Origin: Alphaproteobacteria bacterium
GTDB lineage: Bacteria; Pseudomonadota; Alphaproteobacteria; UBA6615
Assembly (NCBI GenBank): GCA_021774445.1
Contig: JAJFJA010000024.1
Span: forward strand, 1-64,000
Reading direction: 5' to 3'
DNA: 64,000 nt
Under the pieces are notes generated by a model. It was given only the letters and a program-made list of their open reading frames with translations, did no database searches and was not told the origin of the DNA. This document shows, piece by piece, positions 17,058-25,608 of this stretch (its first letter is position 1; each line of letters opens with the position of its first letter). Position numbers and translations under genes: made by a program.

Positions 17058-18236
17058 ATGAGAATCGACGCCGTAGACCTCTTTTATTTCGCCATGCCCG
17101 AAATCACGTCGGAGGCCGACGGCAGCCAAGACGCGCTTCTGGTTCGCGTGGCCGCGGGTGGCCATGTCGGTTGGGGCGAGTGTGAGGCGGCGCCTCTGCC
17201 ATCCATTGCCGCCTTCGTTTGTCCGATGTCCCATGGCGTCTGCAAGCCGGTCGGCGCCTCCGTCTTGGCCCAGCGGCTGGAGGGTCCCGACGATATCGCC
17301 CGCATCGCGAACCGGGTCGGATATGACAGCATGGACCTTCTGCAGGCGGCCCACACTTTTTCCGGTGTCGAAATGGCGCTTTGGGACGTGCTTGGCAAGC
17401 AGCGCGGCGAGCCGGTGTGGTCGCTCCTGGGATATGACACCAACCACGCCAAGATCCCCTACGCCTCGCTGCTTTTCGGCGACACGCCGCAACAGACGTT
17501 GGACCGTGGACGCAAGGCCCGGGCCGACGGCTTCAAGGCCGCCAAATTCGGCTGGGGGCCGATCGGCCGTGGCACGGCTGACCAAGACGGTGACCATTTC
17601 GTCGCTGCGCGCGAAGCTATCGGACCCGACGGCCACCTTATGGTCGATGTCGGCCAAATCTTCGGCGAAGACGTCGATATAGCGGCGGCGCGTCTCCCCG
17701 CCCTCGATGCTTCCGGCGCGCTGTGGTTTGAAGAACCTTTCCAGGCCCATGCTTTCGAGGCCTATGCGGCACTGGCCCAGCGGCCGAGCGCGGTGCAAAT
17801 CGCCGGCGGCGAAGGCGCCCACAACGTCGCCATGGCGCGGCACCTAATGTCGTACGGGAAGGTCGGCTTTATCCAGATCGATTGCGGCCGCATCGGTGGT
17901 ATCGGACCGGCGAAGATGATCGCCGATCTCGCCTCCGCTTCGGGGATCACCTATGTGAACCACACCTTTACCAGCCACTTGGCCTTGAGCGCGTCGCTCC
18001 AGCCCTTTGCCGGGCTTGCCGACCACCGCATCTGCGAATATCCGGCACAGCCGAAACAGTTAGCGGTGGACCTGACCCGGAACCATCTCGAGCGCAACCC
18101 CGTCGGCGAAATCCGGGCTCCGGATGCACCGGGTCTCGGCATCGATGTCGACCTTCCAAGCCTCGCTGGCTATCTCGTTGACGCCGAGATCAAGGTCAAT
18201 GGCCAGGTCATCTACCGGACACCAAAACTGACATAG
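17058..18236 (+). CDS. Enolase-superfamily enzyme, mandelate-racemase subgroup, with KxG motif
   Basis: 392 aa. Ligands D197 (LMVDVG), E225/E226 (WFEEP) and E252 (GGEG) are present; D275 (QIDCGRIGG) and H302 or H307 (NHTFTSH) supply the general base on the far side. Strand 2 reads AAK163-F-G165-WGP, the same KxG replacement as in the enzyme at 13132-14328, so the pair defines a subtype. It follows the M81 gene by 33 bases and precedes a sulfatase by 27. It probably acts on the alpha carbon of a hydroxy or amino acid released by the upstream hydrolases. Dehydratase or epimerase activity cannot be chosen from sequence. Confidence 0.88.
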   Translation: MRIDAVDLFYFAMPEITSEADGSQDALLVRVAAGGHVGWGECEAAPLPSIAAFVCPMSHGVCKPVGASVLAQRLEGPDDIARIANRVGYDSMDLLQAAHTFSGVEMALWDVLGKQRGEPVWSLLGYDTNHAKIPYASLLFGDTPQQTLDRGRKARADGFKAAKFGWGPIGRGTADQDGDHFVAAREAIGPDGHLMVDVGQIFGEDVDIAAARLPALDASGALWFEEPFQAHAFEAYAALAQRPSAVQIAGGEGAHNVAMARHLMSYGKVGFIQIDCGRIGGIGPAKMIADLASASGITYVNHTFTSHLALSASLQPFAGLADHRICEYPAQPKQLAVDLTRNHLERNPVGEIRAPDAPGLGIDVDLPSLAGYLVDAEIKVNGQVIYRTPKLT

Positions 18237-18263
18237 CGTAAACGAGCGGGAGGGGGGATATCG

Positions 18264-19766
18264 ATGACCAAGCGGCCCAACATTCTCCTCATTCTTTCCG
18301 ACCAGCATAGCCGAAAGATCACCGGCTGTTATGGCGACCCCATCGCCGAGACGCCGAATATCGATCGCATTGCCGACCGTGGCGTTGCCTTCGATGCCGC
18401 CTACTGCCCCTCGCCCATCTGCACGCCCAGCCGCATGTCGATGCTCAGCGGGCGCTGGCCGCACGAGCAAGAATGTTGGACGCTTGAAGATCAGCTCGCG
18501 TCGGATATTCCGACTTATGCCCACAGCCTCGGCGCCGCCGGTTACCGCACGATTCTGTGTGGCCGCATGCATGCGATCGGGCCAGACCAGTTGCACGGTT
18601 TCACCGAGCGGTATGTTGGCGACTGCAGTCCCAATTGGCTCGGCGCGCCACGCCAGGATCTTGGTCCACTCACTGGCACCCAAGGTCCGTCTGCGCCGAT
18701 GCCCGGAGACAGCGATCCAAGTTCCATCAGTATTCGGCGCTCGGGGGCCGGCCAGTCCGGCTATGAAGTCGTCGATGACGCGACAACCGAGGCAGCGTGC
18801 AAACGGCTAATACACCTAAGTGAATCCAAGGCCGATGGGGACGATACACCCTTCCTGCTGTCGGTCGGCTTTGTCCTGCCCCATTGTCCCTTCGTCGCGC
18901 AGCCGGCTGACTATGAGGCGTTCCAAGGTCGCGTGAGCCGAGCCACCTTGCCGCGCGGGGCCAACGAGCATCCCTGGATCAGCGAGTGGCGGCGCCATAC
19001 CGGTACCGAGGCGCCGGACCCCGCTGACATCGCCCGCGCCCGCACGGCATACTACGGCCTGGTCCGGGCCCTCGACGCGAAAATCGGCCGCGTTCTCGAC
19101 GCGCTTGAGGTCGCGGGTTTAGCGGATAATACGCTAATAATTTACACCTCCGATCACGGTGAGCAGCTTGGGGACCGCGATCTTTGGTGGAAAAACACCT
19201 TCTTTGAAGAGTCGGTTGCCGTCCCCTTGATCCTGTCATGGCCTGGTCAGGTGCGCAGCGGCGCGCGCTCGCCACATGTCGTCAACTTGGTGGACGTTGG
19301 CGCCACAATGATCGCCGCGGCGGGCGCCCAACGTCTACCGCGCGGGCGCGGGCGCAACCTGCTGTCCATTGCTATCGACGAAAAGGCGCCTTGGGTCGAC
19401 GAAACCTTCAGCGAATATGTCACCGACACTTCGTCCGCGTGGACCGGGCCGGTGGCGACGCAGCAGCGCATGCTGCGCTCGGGGCGTTGGAAGCTGGTCC
19501 ATATTCATGGTTATCATCGCCCACAGCTTTTCGACCTCGACGCCGATCCACAAGAGTTGCATGATATCGGTAATGATCCGGCATATGCCGAGGTTAGAGC
19601 ATGGCTAACCGATCGCGTACTCGCCGGTTGGGATCCCAACGAGATCGCCGGCGAGGTAGCAGCGCGGTGTGAGGAGAAGGCACTGCTTCGAGACTGGGGC
19701 CGGCGGGTCGAGCCGGTGAGCCAACACCAATTTACGATAGCGGCTGGGGACAGCTGGCTTGTTTAG
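18264..19766 (+). CDS. Sulfatase (type I, formylglycine) A
   Basis: 500 aa. N-terminal metal site RPNILLILSDQHSRKITG, maturation motif C53-T-P-S-R57 in the block SPICTPSRMSMLSGR, and a second metal block YTSDHGEQLGDRDLWWKN. It would cleave a sulfate ester after Cys-to-formylglycine conversion by an FGE enzyme not encoded in this window. No signal peptide, so it acts in the cytoplasm on imported substrate. Overall it resembles choline-sulfatase/arylsulfatase-like proteins, but no substrate-specific residue pattern was recognised. Last gene of its operon; it ends tail-to-tail with sulfatase B, the two stops overlapping by 4 bases. Confidence 0.93.
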   Translation: MTKRPNILLILSDQHSRKITGCYGDPIAETPNIDRIADRGVAFDAAYCPSPICTPSRMSMLSGRWPHEQECWTLEDQLASDIPTYAHSLGAAGYRTILCGRMHAIGPDQLHGFTERYVGDCSPNWLGAPRQDLGPLTGTQGPSAPMPGDSDPSSISIRRSGAGQSGYEVVDDATTEAACKRLIHLSESKADGDDTPFLLSVGFVLPHCPFVAQPADYEAFQGRVSRATLPRGANEHPWISEWRRHTGTEAPDPADIARARTAYYGLVRALDAKIGRVLDALEVAGLADNTLIIYTSDHGEQLGDRDLWWKNTFFEESVAVPLILSWPGQVRSGARSPHVVNLVDVGATMIAAAGAQRLPRGRGRNLLSIAIDEKAPWVDETFSEYVTDTSSAWTGPVATQQRMLRSGRWKLVHIHGYHRPQLFDLDADPQELHDIGNDPAYAEVRAWLTDRVLAGWDPNEIAGEVAARCEEKALLRDWGRRVEPVSQHQFTIAAGDSWLV

Positions 19767-21037
19767 GCAAGCGCCGCAAGCCTTGATGCGATAGCGTCTT
19801 CGACACTCCGCGCGAGTTCAGAGCCGCGTGAGTCGCCTATCGCCGCCGCCGTCGCCTTCATCCGTCCGGTCAGCTCGGCAATAATCGGCGCAAAGTCCGG
19901 ATAGTGCTTGAAGCGCTCGAAACCGCCGTCGGGACGCGGCGTGAGGAAGACATCGAGCTCCTCTTCCGGGTCTTCCGCGAGATTGTAAAGCTCGTGCGCG
20001 CCATTTGCCGAGGCGATGAGCTTCCATTCGTCGGTGCGCAGGCTGCGCTGCTCGATCTTGCTGATGTGAGTAATGTTCTCGACATAATAGTCGTCGCGCC
20101 AATCGGACGGCGGCGCACCCATAAGAATCGGTTTGAGGCTGCGGCCATGGAGCCCATCCGGTACCGAAGCCCCCGCCAAGTCCAATAACGTCGGTGCCAA
20201 ATCCTGCAGGCCGACCGGTGCAGCCGAACGGCTGCCGGCCGCGATGCCCGGCCCCTCTACCAGTAACGGGATACGAATTGCATCGTCATGACAGACGAAT
20301 TTATGCTCGCCCTCGCGGCGGTACCAAAACGTGTCACCATGGTCGGTGTAATAGATCACCACTGTGTTCTCTACCAGCCCAGTGGCGGCCAGCGCGTCGC
20401 GGATACGCGTCAAATTGTGGTCGAGGGCGCTCACTGCCGCATAGTAGCCGGCAAACGGAACCCCATGACCGCGATAGGGCTCATAGAACCGTTTCGGCGC
20501 TGAATATGGGTCGTGCGGCGGATAATAACTTTGCACCATGACGAAGGGCTGATCGCAACCCTGCATCCGTTTCAGGAAGGCGATCGACGCTTCGGTTGCG
20601 CGGTCCGGCCGGTACTCCCCGTCGAGCTTGCCATCAATCCAGTGGCCTTGCCGGGAGTTGAAGCACTCTTCCCAAACATCGAAGAACGGCGGCTGTATTT
20701 CGCCGAGATGCCACTTGCCGAAATGCGCAGTGAGATATCCCGCCGCTTGCAGATGGTCGAACACGGTCAGCTTCGTTTTCGAATGGGTCGCAAAGGCGTT
20801 GTCGACCCCGTAAAGATTATCGATCAAGCCGTGGGCATGGGGATAGACGCCGGTCCACATGGTCCCGCGCGCCGGCGTGCAGACCGGCCACGGCGTGAAC
20901 GCCGTATCGAAAACCATGCCGTCTGCCGCCATAGCATCGGTTCCCGGACTCGAGACAAAACAGTTGCCGTAGCAGGAGAGAGAATCCATCCGCTGCTGGT
21001 CGGCGCATACCAATACGATGTTCGGGCGTTTAGGCAC
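19763..21037 (-). CDS. Sulfatase (type I, formylglycine) B
   Basis: 424 aa from GTG at 21037 (VPKRPNIVLVCADQQRMDSL), which overlaps the end of the OppF-type gene by 8 bases and follows GGGAAGGGAAA; an ATG at 21100 in the same frame lies inside the OppF gene and adds non-homologous residues. Maturation motif C53-T-P-A-R57 (PVCTPARGTMWTG). Other blocks are HFGKWHLGE, YYPPHDPYSAP and IYYTDHGDTFW. No signal peptide, so cytoplasmic. It is co-transcribed with the two transporter ATPases under the regulon I operator at 23127, tying sulfate-ester hydrolysis directly to uptake. The substrate is unknown. Confidence 0.92.
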   Translation of the reverse strand: MPKRPNIVLVCADQQRMDSLSCYGNCFVSSPGTDAMAADGMVFDTAFTPWPVCTPARGTMWTGVYPHAHGLIDNLYGVDNAFATHSKTKLTVFDHLQAAGYLTAHFGKWHLGEIQPPFFDVWEECFNSRQGHWIDGKLDGEYRPDRATEASIAFLKRMQGCDQPFVMVQSYYPPHDPYSAPKRFYEPYRGHGVPFAGYYAAVSALDHNLTRIRDALAATGLVENTVVIYYTDHGDTFWYRREGEHKFVCHDDAIRIPLLVEGPGIAAGSRSAAPVGLQDLAPTLLDLAGASVPDGLHGRSLKPILMGAPPSDWRDDYYVENITHISKIEQRSLRTDEWKLIASANGAHELYNLAEDPEEELDVFLTPRPDGGFERFKHYPDFAPIIAELTGRMKATAAAIGDSRGSELARSVEDAIASRLAALA

Positions 21038-22067
21038 GGATTTCCCTTCCCTTTTTCTGTCTTCCTTGAATGTCATCCGCGAAATGGCAGGCGACGTCAT
21101 GCGCAGCGGCCAAGGTCCGCAGAGGCGGCGGTGTTGTTTTGCAGATTTCTTGCGCCATCGGGCAGCGCGTATTGAACCGGCAACCCGGCGGCGGGTTGGC
21201 CGGGCTCGGAACGTCCCCGCTTATGGTTTGAAACTGTTTCTTGGCTCGACGGCTCGACGGCACCGAGCCGAGCAGCGCCATGGTATAGGGATGCAGTGGT
21301 GCATCGAATATCTCGCGCTTGCCGGCAATCTCAACGATCTCACCGAGATACATGACGGCGACGCGGTCGGAGATGTGCCGAATGACCCCGAGATCGTGGC
21401 TGATAAAGAGATAGGTCAAGCCAAGTTGAACCTTCAGGTCTTGCAGCAAATTTAGGATCTGCGCCTGGATCGAGACGTCAAGGGCGGACGCCGCTTCGTC
21501 ACAGACGATAAAGCGCGGATTGAGCGCGAGGGCCCTGGCGATACAAACCCGCTGACGCTGACCGCCGGAGAATTCGTGCGGAAACCGGCTGGCGTGGTAA
21601 CTCGCCAGCCCCACAAGTCCGAGCAGCTCGCGCAGTCGCGTCTCTCGACTAAGCGCATCACCGATATCGTGGATAACCAGTGGCTCGACGATGAGTTCAC
21701 CGACGGTCATGCGCGGGTTCAACGCGCCGAGCGGATCCTGAAAGACGATCTGCATGTCGCGCCGGCTGTCGCGCAGCGCCTTTGGCGACAACGCCAGAAT
21801 ATCGGTTCCGTCAAAGCTGATGCTGCCCGAAGTCGGTTCGACGAGGCGCAATACCAGTCGGCCTGTCGTGGTTTTTCCGCAACCGCTTTCGCCGACGAGC
21901 CCGAGCGTTTCGCCATGACCGATATCGAAGGAAATATCGTCCACGGCTCGGATGGCGCCGGCGTGGGAGAACAACCCCCGGCGGCCCGTGGCGAATTCCT
22001 TGCGCAGCGCGCGCACGCTCAACAATGTCGGCGCCCCTGAAGTCTGGTCGTTCCCTGTAGCACTCAT
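21030..22067 (-). CDS. Peptide-type ABC transporter ATP-binding protein, OppF/DppF
   Basis: 345 aa from the ATG at 22067 ([11 protein letters not shown]), which overlaps the OppD-type stop as ATGA; the open frame extends further but lies within that gene. Walker A GESGCGKTT, signature FSGGQRQR, a Walker B block IVCDEAASALDV (Ala in place of the common Pro after Glu), switch FISHDL, and the C-terminal oligopeptide domain with CRF..RCP cysteines. It works with the OppD-type ATPase and presumably with the permeases and binding protein at 25.6-29.2 kb, since no other set lies nearby under the same operator. Confidence 0.93.
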   Translation of the reverse strand: MSATGNDQTSGAPTLLSVRALRKEFATGRRGLFSHAGAIRAVDDISFDIGHGETLGLVGESGCGKTTTGRLVLRLVEPTSGSISFDGTDILALSPKALRDSRRDMQIVFQDPLGALNPRMTVGELIVEPLVIHDIGDALSRETRLRELLGLVGLASYHASRFPHEFSGGQRQRVCIARALALNPRFIVCDEAASALDVSIQAQILNLLQDLKVQLGLTYLFISHDLGVIRHISDRVAVMYLGEIVEIAGKREIFDAPLHPYTMALLGSVPSSRRAKKQFQTISGDVPSPANPPPGCRFNTRCPMAQEICKTTPPPLRTLAAAHDVACHFADDIQGRQKKGREIRA

Positions 22068-23080
22068 CGTCGGGCCGGTCCGAACGCATACCCGGTGTTG
22101 CGGATACAGGCCGCGCTGTGGCCCGGCGTATTCGCAACCAATGGCGGCACCGCGGTCGAGCAGGGTGGCTTTGCATAAGCGCAACGGGGCGCGAAACGGC
22201 AGCCCGGCGGCAGGTCGAAGGGCGGCGGGACCGTGCCTTCGATCGCCTTCAGACGCTCCAGGTCACCGTCGATGGTGGGAATGCTCGCCAGCAGCCCTTC
22301 GGTGTAAGGATGCTGCGGATGAGAGAAGGCCGCATCGGCCGGTGCGTCCTCCACCACCTGTCCCGAATACATGATCAGCACCCGGTCGGTAAAGGAAGAG
22401 ACGACGCCCAGATCATGCGAGATCATGATGATGCTCATCTGATACTCGGACTGAAGATCCAGCATCAGCTCAAGGATCTGCGCCTGTATAGTGACATCCA
22501 ACGCCGTCGTCGGTTCATCGGCGATCAGCAGTTTTGGCCCACAGACGAGCGCCATCCCGATCATCACACGCTGGCGCATACCGCCTGACAATTGATGAGG
22601 AAAGTCGTCGACCCGCTGCTCCGGCGCCGGAATACCGACGCGGCGCAGCACCTCGATTGCCCGTTCTCGCGCCTCGCGTCGGCCCAGTCCGAGATGGCGC
22701 CGCACCGTTTCGACGATCTGGTGGCCGACCGATAGCACCGGATTGAGTGCGGTCATCGGCTCCTGAAAGATCATTCCCATAGCGTCGCCGCGAATTTGCT
22801 CCAGCCGGCGCTCGCCTGCCGCGAGAATGTCTTCACCCATGAAGCAGAGCCGATCGGCCTCGACCCGTCCGTTGGGCGGCATCAGCCGCATCATGGCGAG
22901 GGCCGTCACGCTCTTGCCGCTACCGGACTCGCCGACGATTCCAAGAATTTCACCCGGCGCAAGGCTAAACGATACGCCGTCGACGACGGTCAAATTGCCA
23001 AAGGAGACCCGTAGGTTTTCGACTTCCAGCAACGGTGTCGGGACCGTGGACTGACGCGCCTTTGTCGTGGAGTGCTGCAA
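22064..23080 (-). CDS. Peptide-type ABC transporter ATP-binding protein, OppD/DppD
   Basis: 338 aa. Walker [10 protein letters not shown]-loop [17 protein letters not shown], signature LSGGMRQR, Walker [14 protein letters not shown], and a C-terminal oligopeptide/dipeptide domain with cysteine-bearing [14 protein letters not shown]. The start is a TTG at 23080 after GGGAG; no ATG or GTG occurs upstream in frame before a TAG, and the conserved [12 protein letters not shown] begins about 17 residues in. First gene of the OppD, OppF, sulfatase B operon, reading away from the regulon I operator at 23127. Confidence 0.9.
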   Translation of the reverse strand: MQHSTTKARQSTVPTPLLEVENLRVSFGNLTVVDGVSFSLAPGEILGIVGESGSGKSVTALAMMRLMPPNGRVEADRLCFMGEDILAAGERRLEQIRGDAMGMIFQEPMTALNPVLSVGHQIVETVRRHLGLGRREARERAIEVLRRVGIPAPEQRVDDFPHQLSGGMRQRVMIGMALVCGPKLLIADEPTTALDVTIQAQILELMLDLQSEYQMSIIMISHDLGVVSSFTDRVLIMYSGQVVEDAPADAAFSHPQHPYTEGLLASIPTIDGDLERLKAIEGTVPPPFDLPPGCRFAPRCAYAKPPCSTAVPPLVANTPGHSAACIRNTGYAFGPARR

Positions 23081-23117
23081 CGTCAGACCGGCTCCCGAAA
23101 ATTCGCTTAAGTTTCCA

Positions 23118-23156
23118 GCTTGCCAAATCGTATACTATTATACGATTTTGGCAAGC
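23118..23156. promoter_or_regulatory. Regulon I operator copy 2 within a 39-bp near-perfect palindrome and divergent promoters
   Basis: The operator ATCGTATACTATTATACGAT (23127-23146, perfect 8-bp arms) is extended outward: GCTTGCCAAATCGTATA on the left matches the reverse of TATACGATTTTGGCAAGC on the right apart from one extra A. Each arm offers TTGCCA as a -35-like box and TACGAT as a -10-like box, 15-16 bases apart, one pair per direction. It sits between the divergent OppD operon and sulfatase C. Confidence 0.7.
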
Positions 23157-23245
23157 CTTGCTCATGTGCCAAGGTCACGTTTCGCGTTCGCAATTCTGCT
23201 ATCAGGCGCGGATAAGATACAATTTTGCGGCGGGGAGCGCTGGTC

Positions 23246-24694
23246 ATGCAACAACCCAATATCGTGGTCGTCTTGGTGGATCAGCTCCGCCGGGATGCGC
23301 TCGGATTCGCCGGCGACCCGAACCTGCGCACGCCGAATATCGATCGCCTTGCACGGGACGGCGTCAGTTTTTCCGCGGCCTGTTCAACCTTCCCGGCCTG
23401 CGTACCCTTTCGCTTTTCGCTCATGACCGGCGAATACGCCCATTCGCGCAACGTGCCGGCACTCGGTTACCGACTGTCGCCGTCGGAAAAGACTCTTGCA
23501 GAAGCAGTCGGGGACCAAGGTTATCGCACCGCCTATGTCGGCAAGTGGCATCTCTATTCGGCCTATGGCGTCAGCGGCGGGCTGTCGCTGCCGCAGGCCT
23601 GCCGAACCCCCATTCCACCAAGCCACCGCCGCGGCTGGGACGACTGGCGGGGTTTCGAACTACGCAACGATTATTACGATACCTGGTATTTTCGCGACGC
23701 CGAGAGTGAGCCCCGGCGCCTCGCCGGATATCAGACCGACGCTCTCTTCGACCTCGCTTTCGACTTTATCGAGAAAGACCGCCCAAAGGACCGGCCATTC
23801 TTCCTCACTCTCTCCGTCGAAGCGCCACATCCACCATTTGTCGCGCCGCCACAAGCCGTCCAGCGGGTTGCCGCCCGCGGCGCGTTGTCCCACCGCCGCA
23901 ATGTCGATGTCCGCGGTATCCGCTTCTTCCCACCCGAATGGCACGAGGAGAACGGCCCCGGTGGCGCCATCGATCCTGAGGATCCGGCGTCGGTTGACCG
24001 GGTCTTCGAAGCCAACATGCGTGGCTACTACGCAATGATCGAAGAGATCGACGCCAATATGGGTCGGTTGCGTCGCGTGCTTCGACGTGCCGGCCTTTCG
24101 GAGAACACCATTCTCGTTTTCCTGTCGGACCATGGCGAACTGGGTGGCAGCCATGGTCTCTTGGGCAAGGCGGAACCCTGGGAGGAATCCGTCGGGATTC
24201 CCCTCATTGTCCATGCTGGCGCTTCGGGGCAGGTGCCCGGCGGGCGGGTCTGCGACGCACCCCTCCACACCGAAGATCTGTTCGCCACGCTCGTCGGCCT
24301 TGCCGGCCGTGACCAGACCCCCGAGGCCCCCCGCGAAAACTTTGCGCCCTATATCTTGGGCGAGGCACCGGCGCCAACGCGAGATGGCATACTCCTCGAG
24401 TTCGTTACCGAGACGCGCGCGAATCGCGCCTACTTCAACGAGACCTGGCGTGGAATTCGTACCAAGACGCACAAATACACGGTTCTCGGCACCCGCGCCG
24501 GCGCCCGGCCTTGGCAGCTCTTCGACCTTGCTGCCGATCCCTTTGAACAAAGAAACCTCGTCCACGAGCCCGGCGCGGCGGATAGCGCCGCCGATCTCCA
24601 CCGCCGGCTAAGTGTCCTCTTGGACGCTACCGCGGACGACTACGCTCTGGCACCGGCCTTTGGTCTAGACGGGCGCCGTGCCGTGATCGCCTGA
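23246..24694 (+). CDS. Sulfatase (type I, formylglycine) C
   Basis: 482 aa from the ATG at 23246, with GGGGAG 8 bases upstream; an in-frame start 7 codons earlier lacks support. Metal site PNIVVVLVDQLRRDALG; maturation motif C52-V-P-F-R56 (PACVPFRFSLMTG), which keeps the C-x-P-x-R rule but has bulky residues where C-T/S-P-S/A-R is common. Later blocks are YVGKWHLYS, SVEAPHPPF and FLSDHGELGGSHGLLGKAEPWEE. Cytoplasmic, as there is no signal peptide. Transcribed alone from the palindromic operator region, convergent with the GntR gene. Confidence 0.92.
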   Translation: MQQPNIVVVLVDQLRRDALGFAGDPNLRTPNIDRLARDGVSFSAACSTFPACVPFRFSLMTGEYAHSRNVPALGYRLSPSEKTLAEAVGDQGYRTAYVGKWHLYSAYGVSGGLSLPQACRTPIPPSHRRGWDDWRGFELRNDYYDTWYFRDAESEPRRLAGYQTDALFDLAFDFIEKDRPKDRPFFLTLSVEAPHPPFVAPPQAVQRVAARGALSHRRNVDVRGIRFFPPEWHEENGPGGAIDPEDPASVDRVFEANMRGYYAMIEEIDANMGRLRRVLRRAGLSENTILVFLSDHGELGGSHGLLGKAEPWEESVGIPLIVHAGASGQVPGGRVCDAPLHTEDLFATLVGLAGRDQTPEAPRENFAPYILGEAPAPTRDGILLEFVTETRANRAYFNETWRGIRTKTHKYTVLGTRAGARPWQLFDLAADPFEQRNLVHEPGAADSAADLHRRLSVLLDATADDYALAPAFGLDGRRAVIA

Positions 24695-24732
24695 GATGGC
24701 GCGCAGCCCTGGCAGGGCCGGCCCGTCATCTC
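24693..24732. terminator. Bidirectional hairpin between convergent sulfatase C and GntR genes
   Basis: Outer arms GAGATG / CATCTC enclose an inner GCCCT-ggc-AGGGC hairpin, filling the 36-base gap between the two stops. There is no clear T-run on either side, so termination efficiency is uncertain. Confidence 0.4.
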
Positions 24733-25465
24733 ACTTTGCCCGCTGCTCCAGCACCCGAAGATGCTTGACCAGCCCTTCATAGTCGATGTCTCGCGAATAT
24801 TCGAGGATATGGACCTCCATCATCTTCTCGAAAGCATCGATATCGCCTTTGCGCAATATGTCGATGAATTCATCATGCTCGGCGACGATATCCACGAGCT
24901 TCTTCTTCAGGGTCGACAGGCCAAAGATAATGGTCAGCTGACGCGATAGGGGCTCCCAGGTTCGCACCAACACCTCATTGCCCGATAGCTTGCAGAAACA
25001 GTGATGGAACTCGGTATCGAGGCTTGCCACCCCAAAGCCGTTCCCATCGTTGGCCGCCTCATGCATCTTTTCCAGCAATGCTTCCAGCGGGTCGAGCAGC
25101 TTGGGGGCACGCTTTAGCCCCTCCATAACCTCGCGGCCGGCCAGGTTCTCAAGAGCAAGCCGTACTTTTAGGATCTTCTCCAGCCGATCGATGTTCACAT
25201 CCATCAGACGCATACCGCGATATCGCTCGTTAACGACGATACCTTGGCTCTCGAGCATCCGGAGTGCCTCGCGCACCGGCACCCGGCTGACATTCAACGA
25301 TCGTGCGACTTCCGCCTCGACGATGCGGTCGCCCGGCAGGAAGATCCCCGTTGCCGTCGCCTCGACGATGGTGTCCACCACTTGATCGACAAGCGTCTTC
25401 GCCGCAAGTGGTTGCAGCTTCAACAATTCGCCGCCTGAGCGCTGTACTTGGTTCGTCGACATCAT
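24731..25465 (-). CDS. GntR-family regulator (FadR/FCD type), likely regulon I repressor
   Basis: 244 aa. Winged helix at about 24-85 (VDQVVDTIVEATATGIFLPGDRIVEAEVARSLNVSRVPVREALRMLESQGIVVNE), then an FCD effector domain with the metal-binding histidines in DTEFHHCF, VAEHDEF and MEVHILEY. FCD regulators sense carboxylates. It is divergent from the binding-protein gene, and one copy of the 18-bp operator lies between them; two more copies control the rest of the cluster. It is therefore the best candidate for the regulon I repressor, and its own minus-strand -10 (TATAAT at 25511-25516) lies inside the operator, which implies autoregulation. Start at 25465 or the adjacent ATG at 25462. Confidence 0.93.
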   Translation of the reverse strand: MMSTNQVQRSGGELLKLQPLAAKTLVDQVVDTIVEATATGIFLPGDRIVEAEVARSLNVSRVPVREALRMLESQGIVVNERYRGMRLMDVNIDRLEKILKVRLALENLAGREVMEGLKRAPKLLDPLEALLEKMHEAANDGNGFGVASLDTEFHHCFCKLSGNEVLVRTWEPLSRQLTIIFGLSTLKKKLVDIVAEHDEFIDILRKGDIDAFEKMMEVHILEYSRDIDYEGLVKHLRVLEQRAK

Positions 25466-25482
25466 CCCTTGCTTTCGTATCC

Positions 25483-25510
25483 TTGACGCAATTTCGTAAG
25501 ATCGTATACT
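25483..25510 (+). promoter_or_regulatory. Promoter for the regulon I binding-protein/permease operon
   Basis: TTGACG (25483-25488) and TATACT (25505-25510) are separated by 16 bases; the -10 box is part of the operator. This is the clearest sigma-70-like promoter in the cluster and is positioned for repression by the divergent GntR protein. Confidence 0.6.
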
Positions 25511-25520
25511 ATTATACGAT
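25501..25520. promoter_or_regulatory. Regulon I operator copy 3
   Basis: ATCGTATACTATTATACGAT, identical to the copy at 23127-23146: 8-bp perfect arms around CTAT. It lies between the divergent GntR regulator and binding-protein genes and overlaps -10 boxes for both directions. Confidence 0.8.
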
Positions 25521-25608
25521 TCTTGGGAATTGGTGACGACAATACCACCGCTAAAGCCGCCCGTGACCAGTTAAGAGCGGACTAACCAATATGGGAGCAA
25601 GAGGGACA

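Noticed and set aside
24761..24949. Plus-strand 62-codon open frame opposite the GntR gene
   Set aside because: Lies wholly within the FCD domain coding sequence and has no support of its own.
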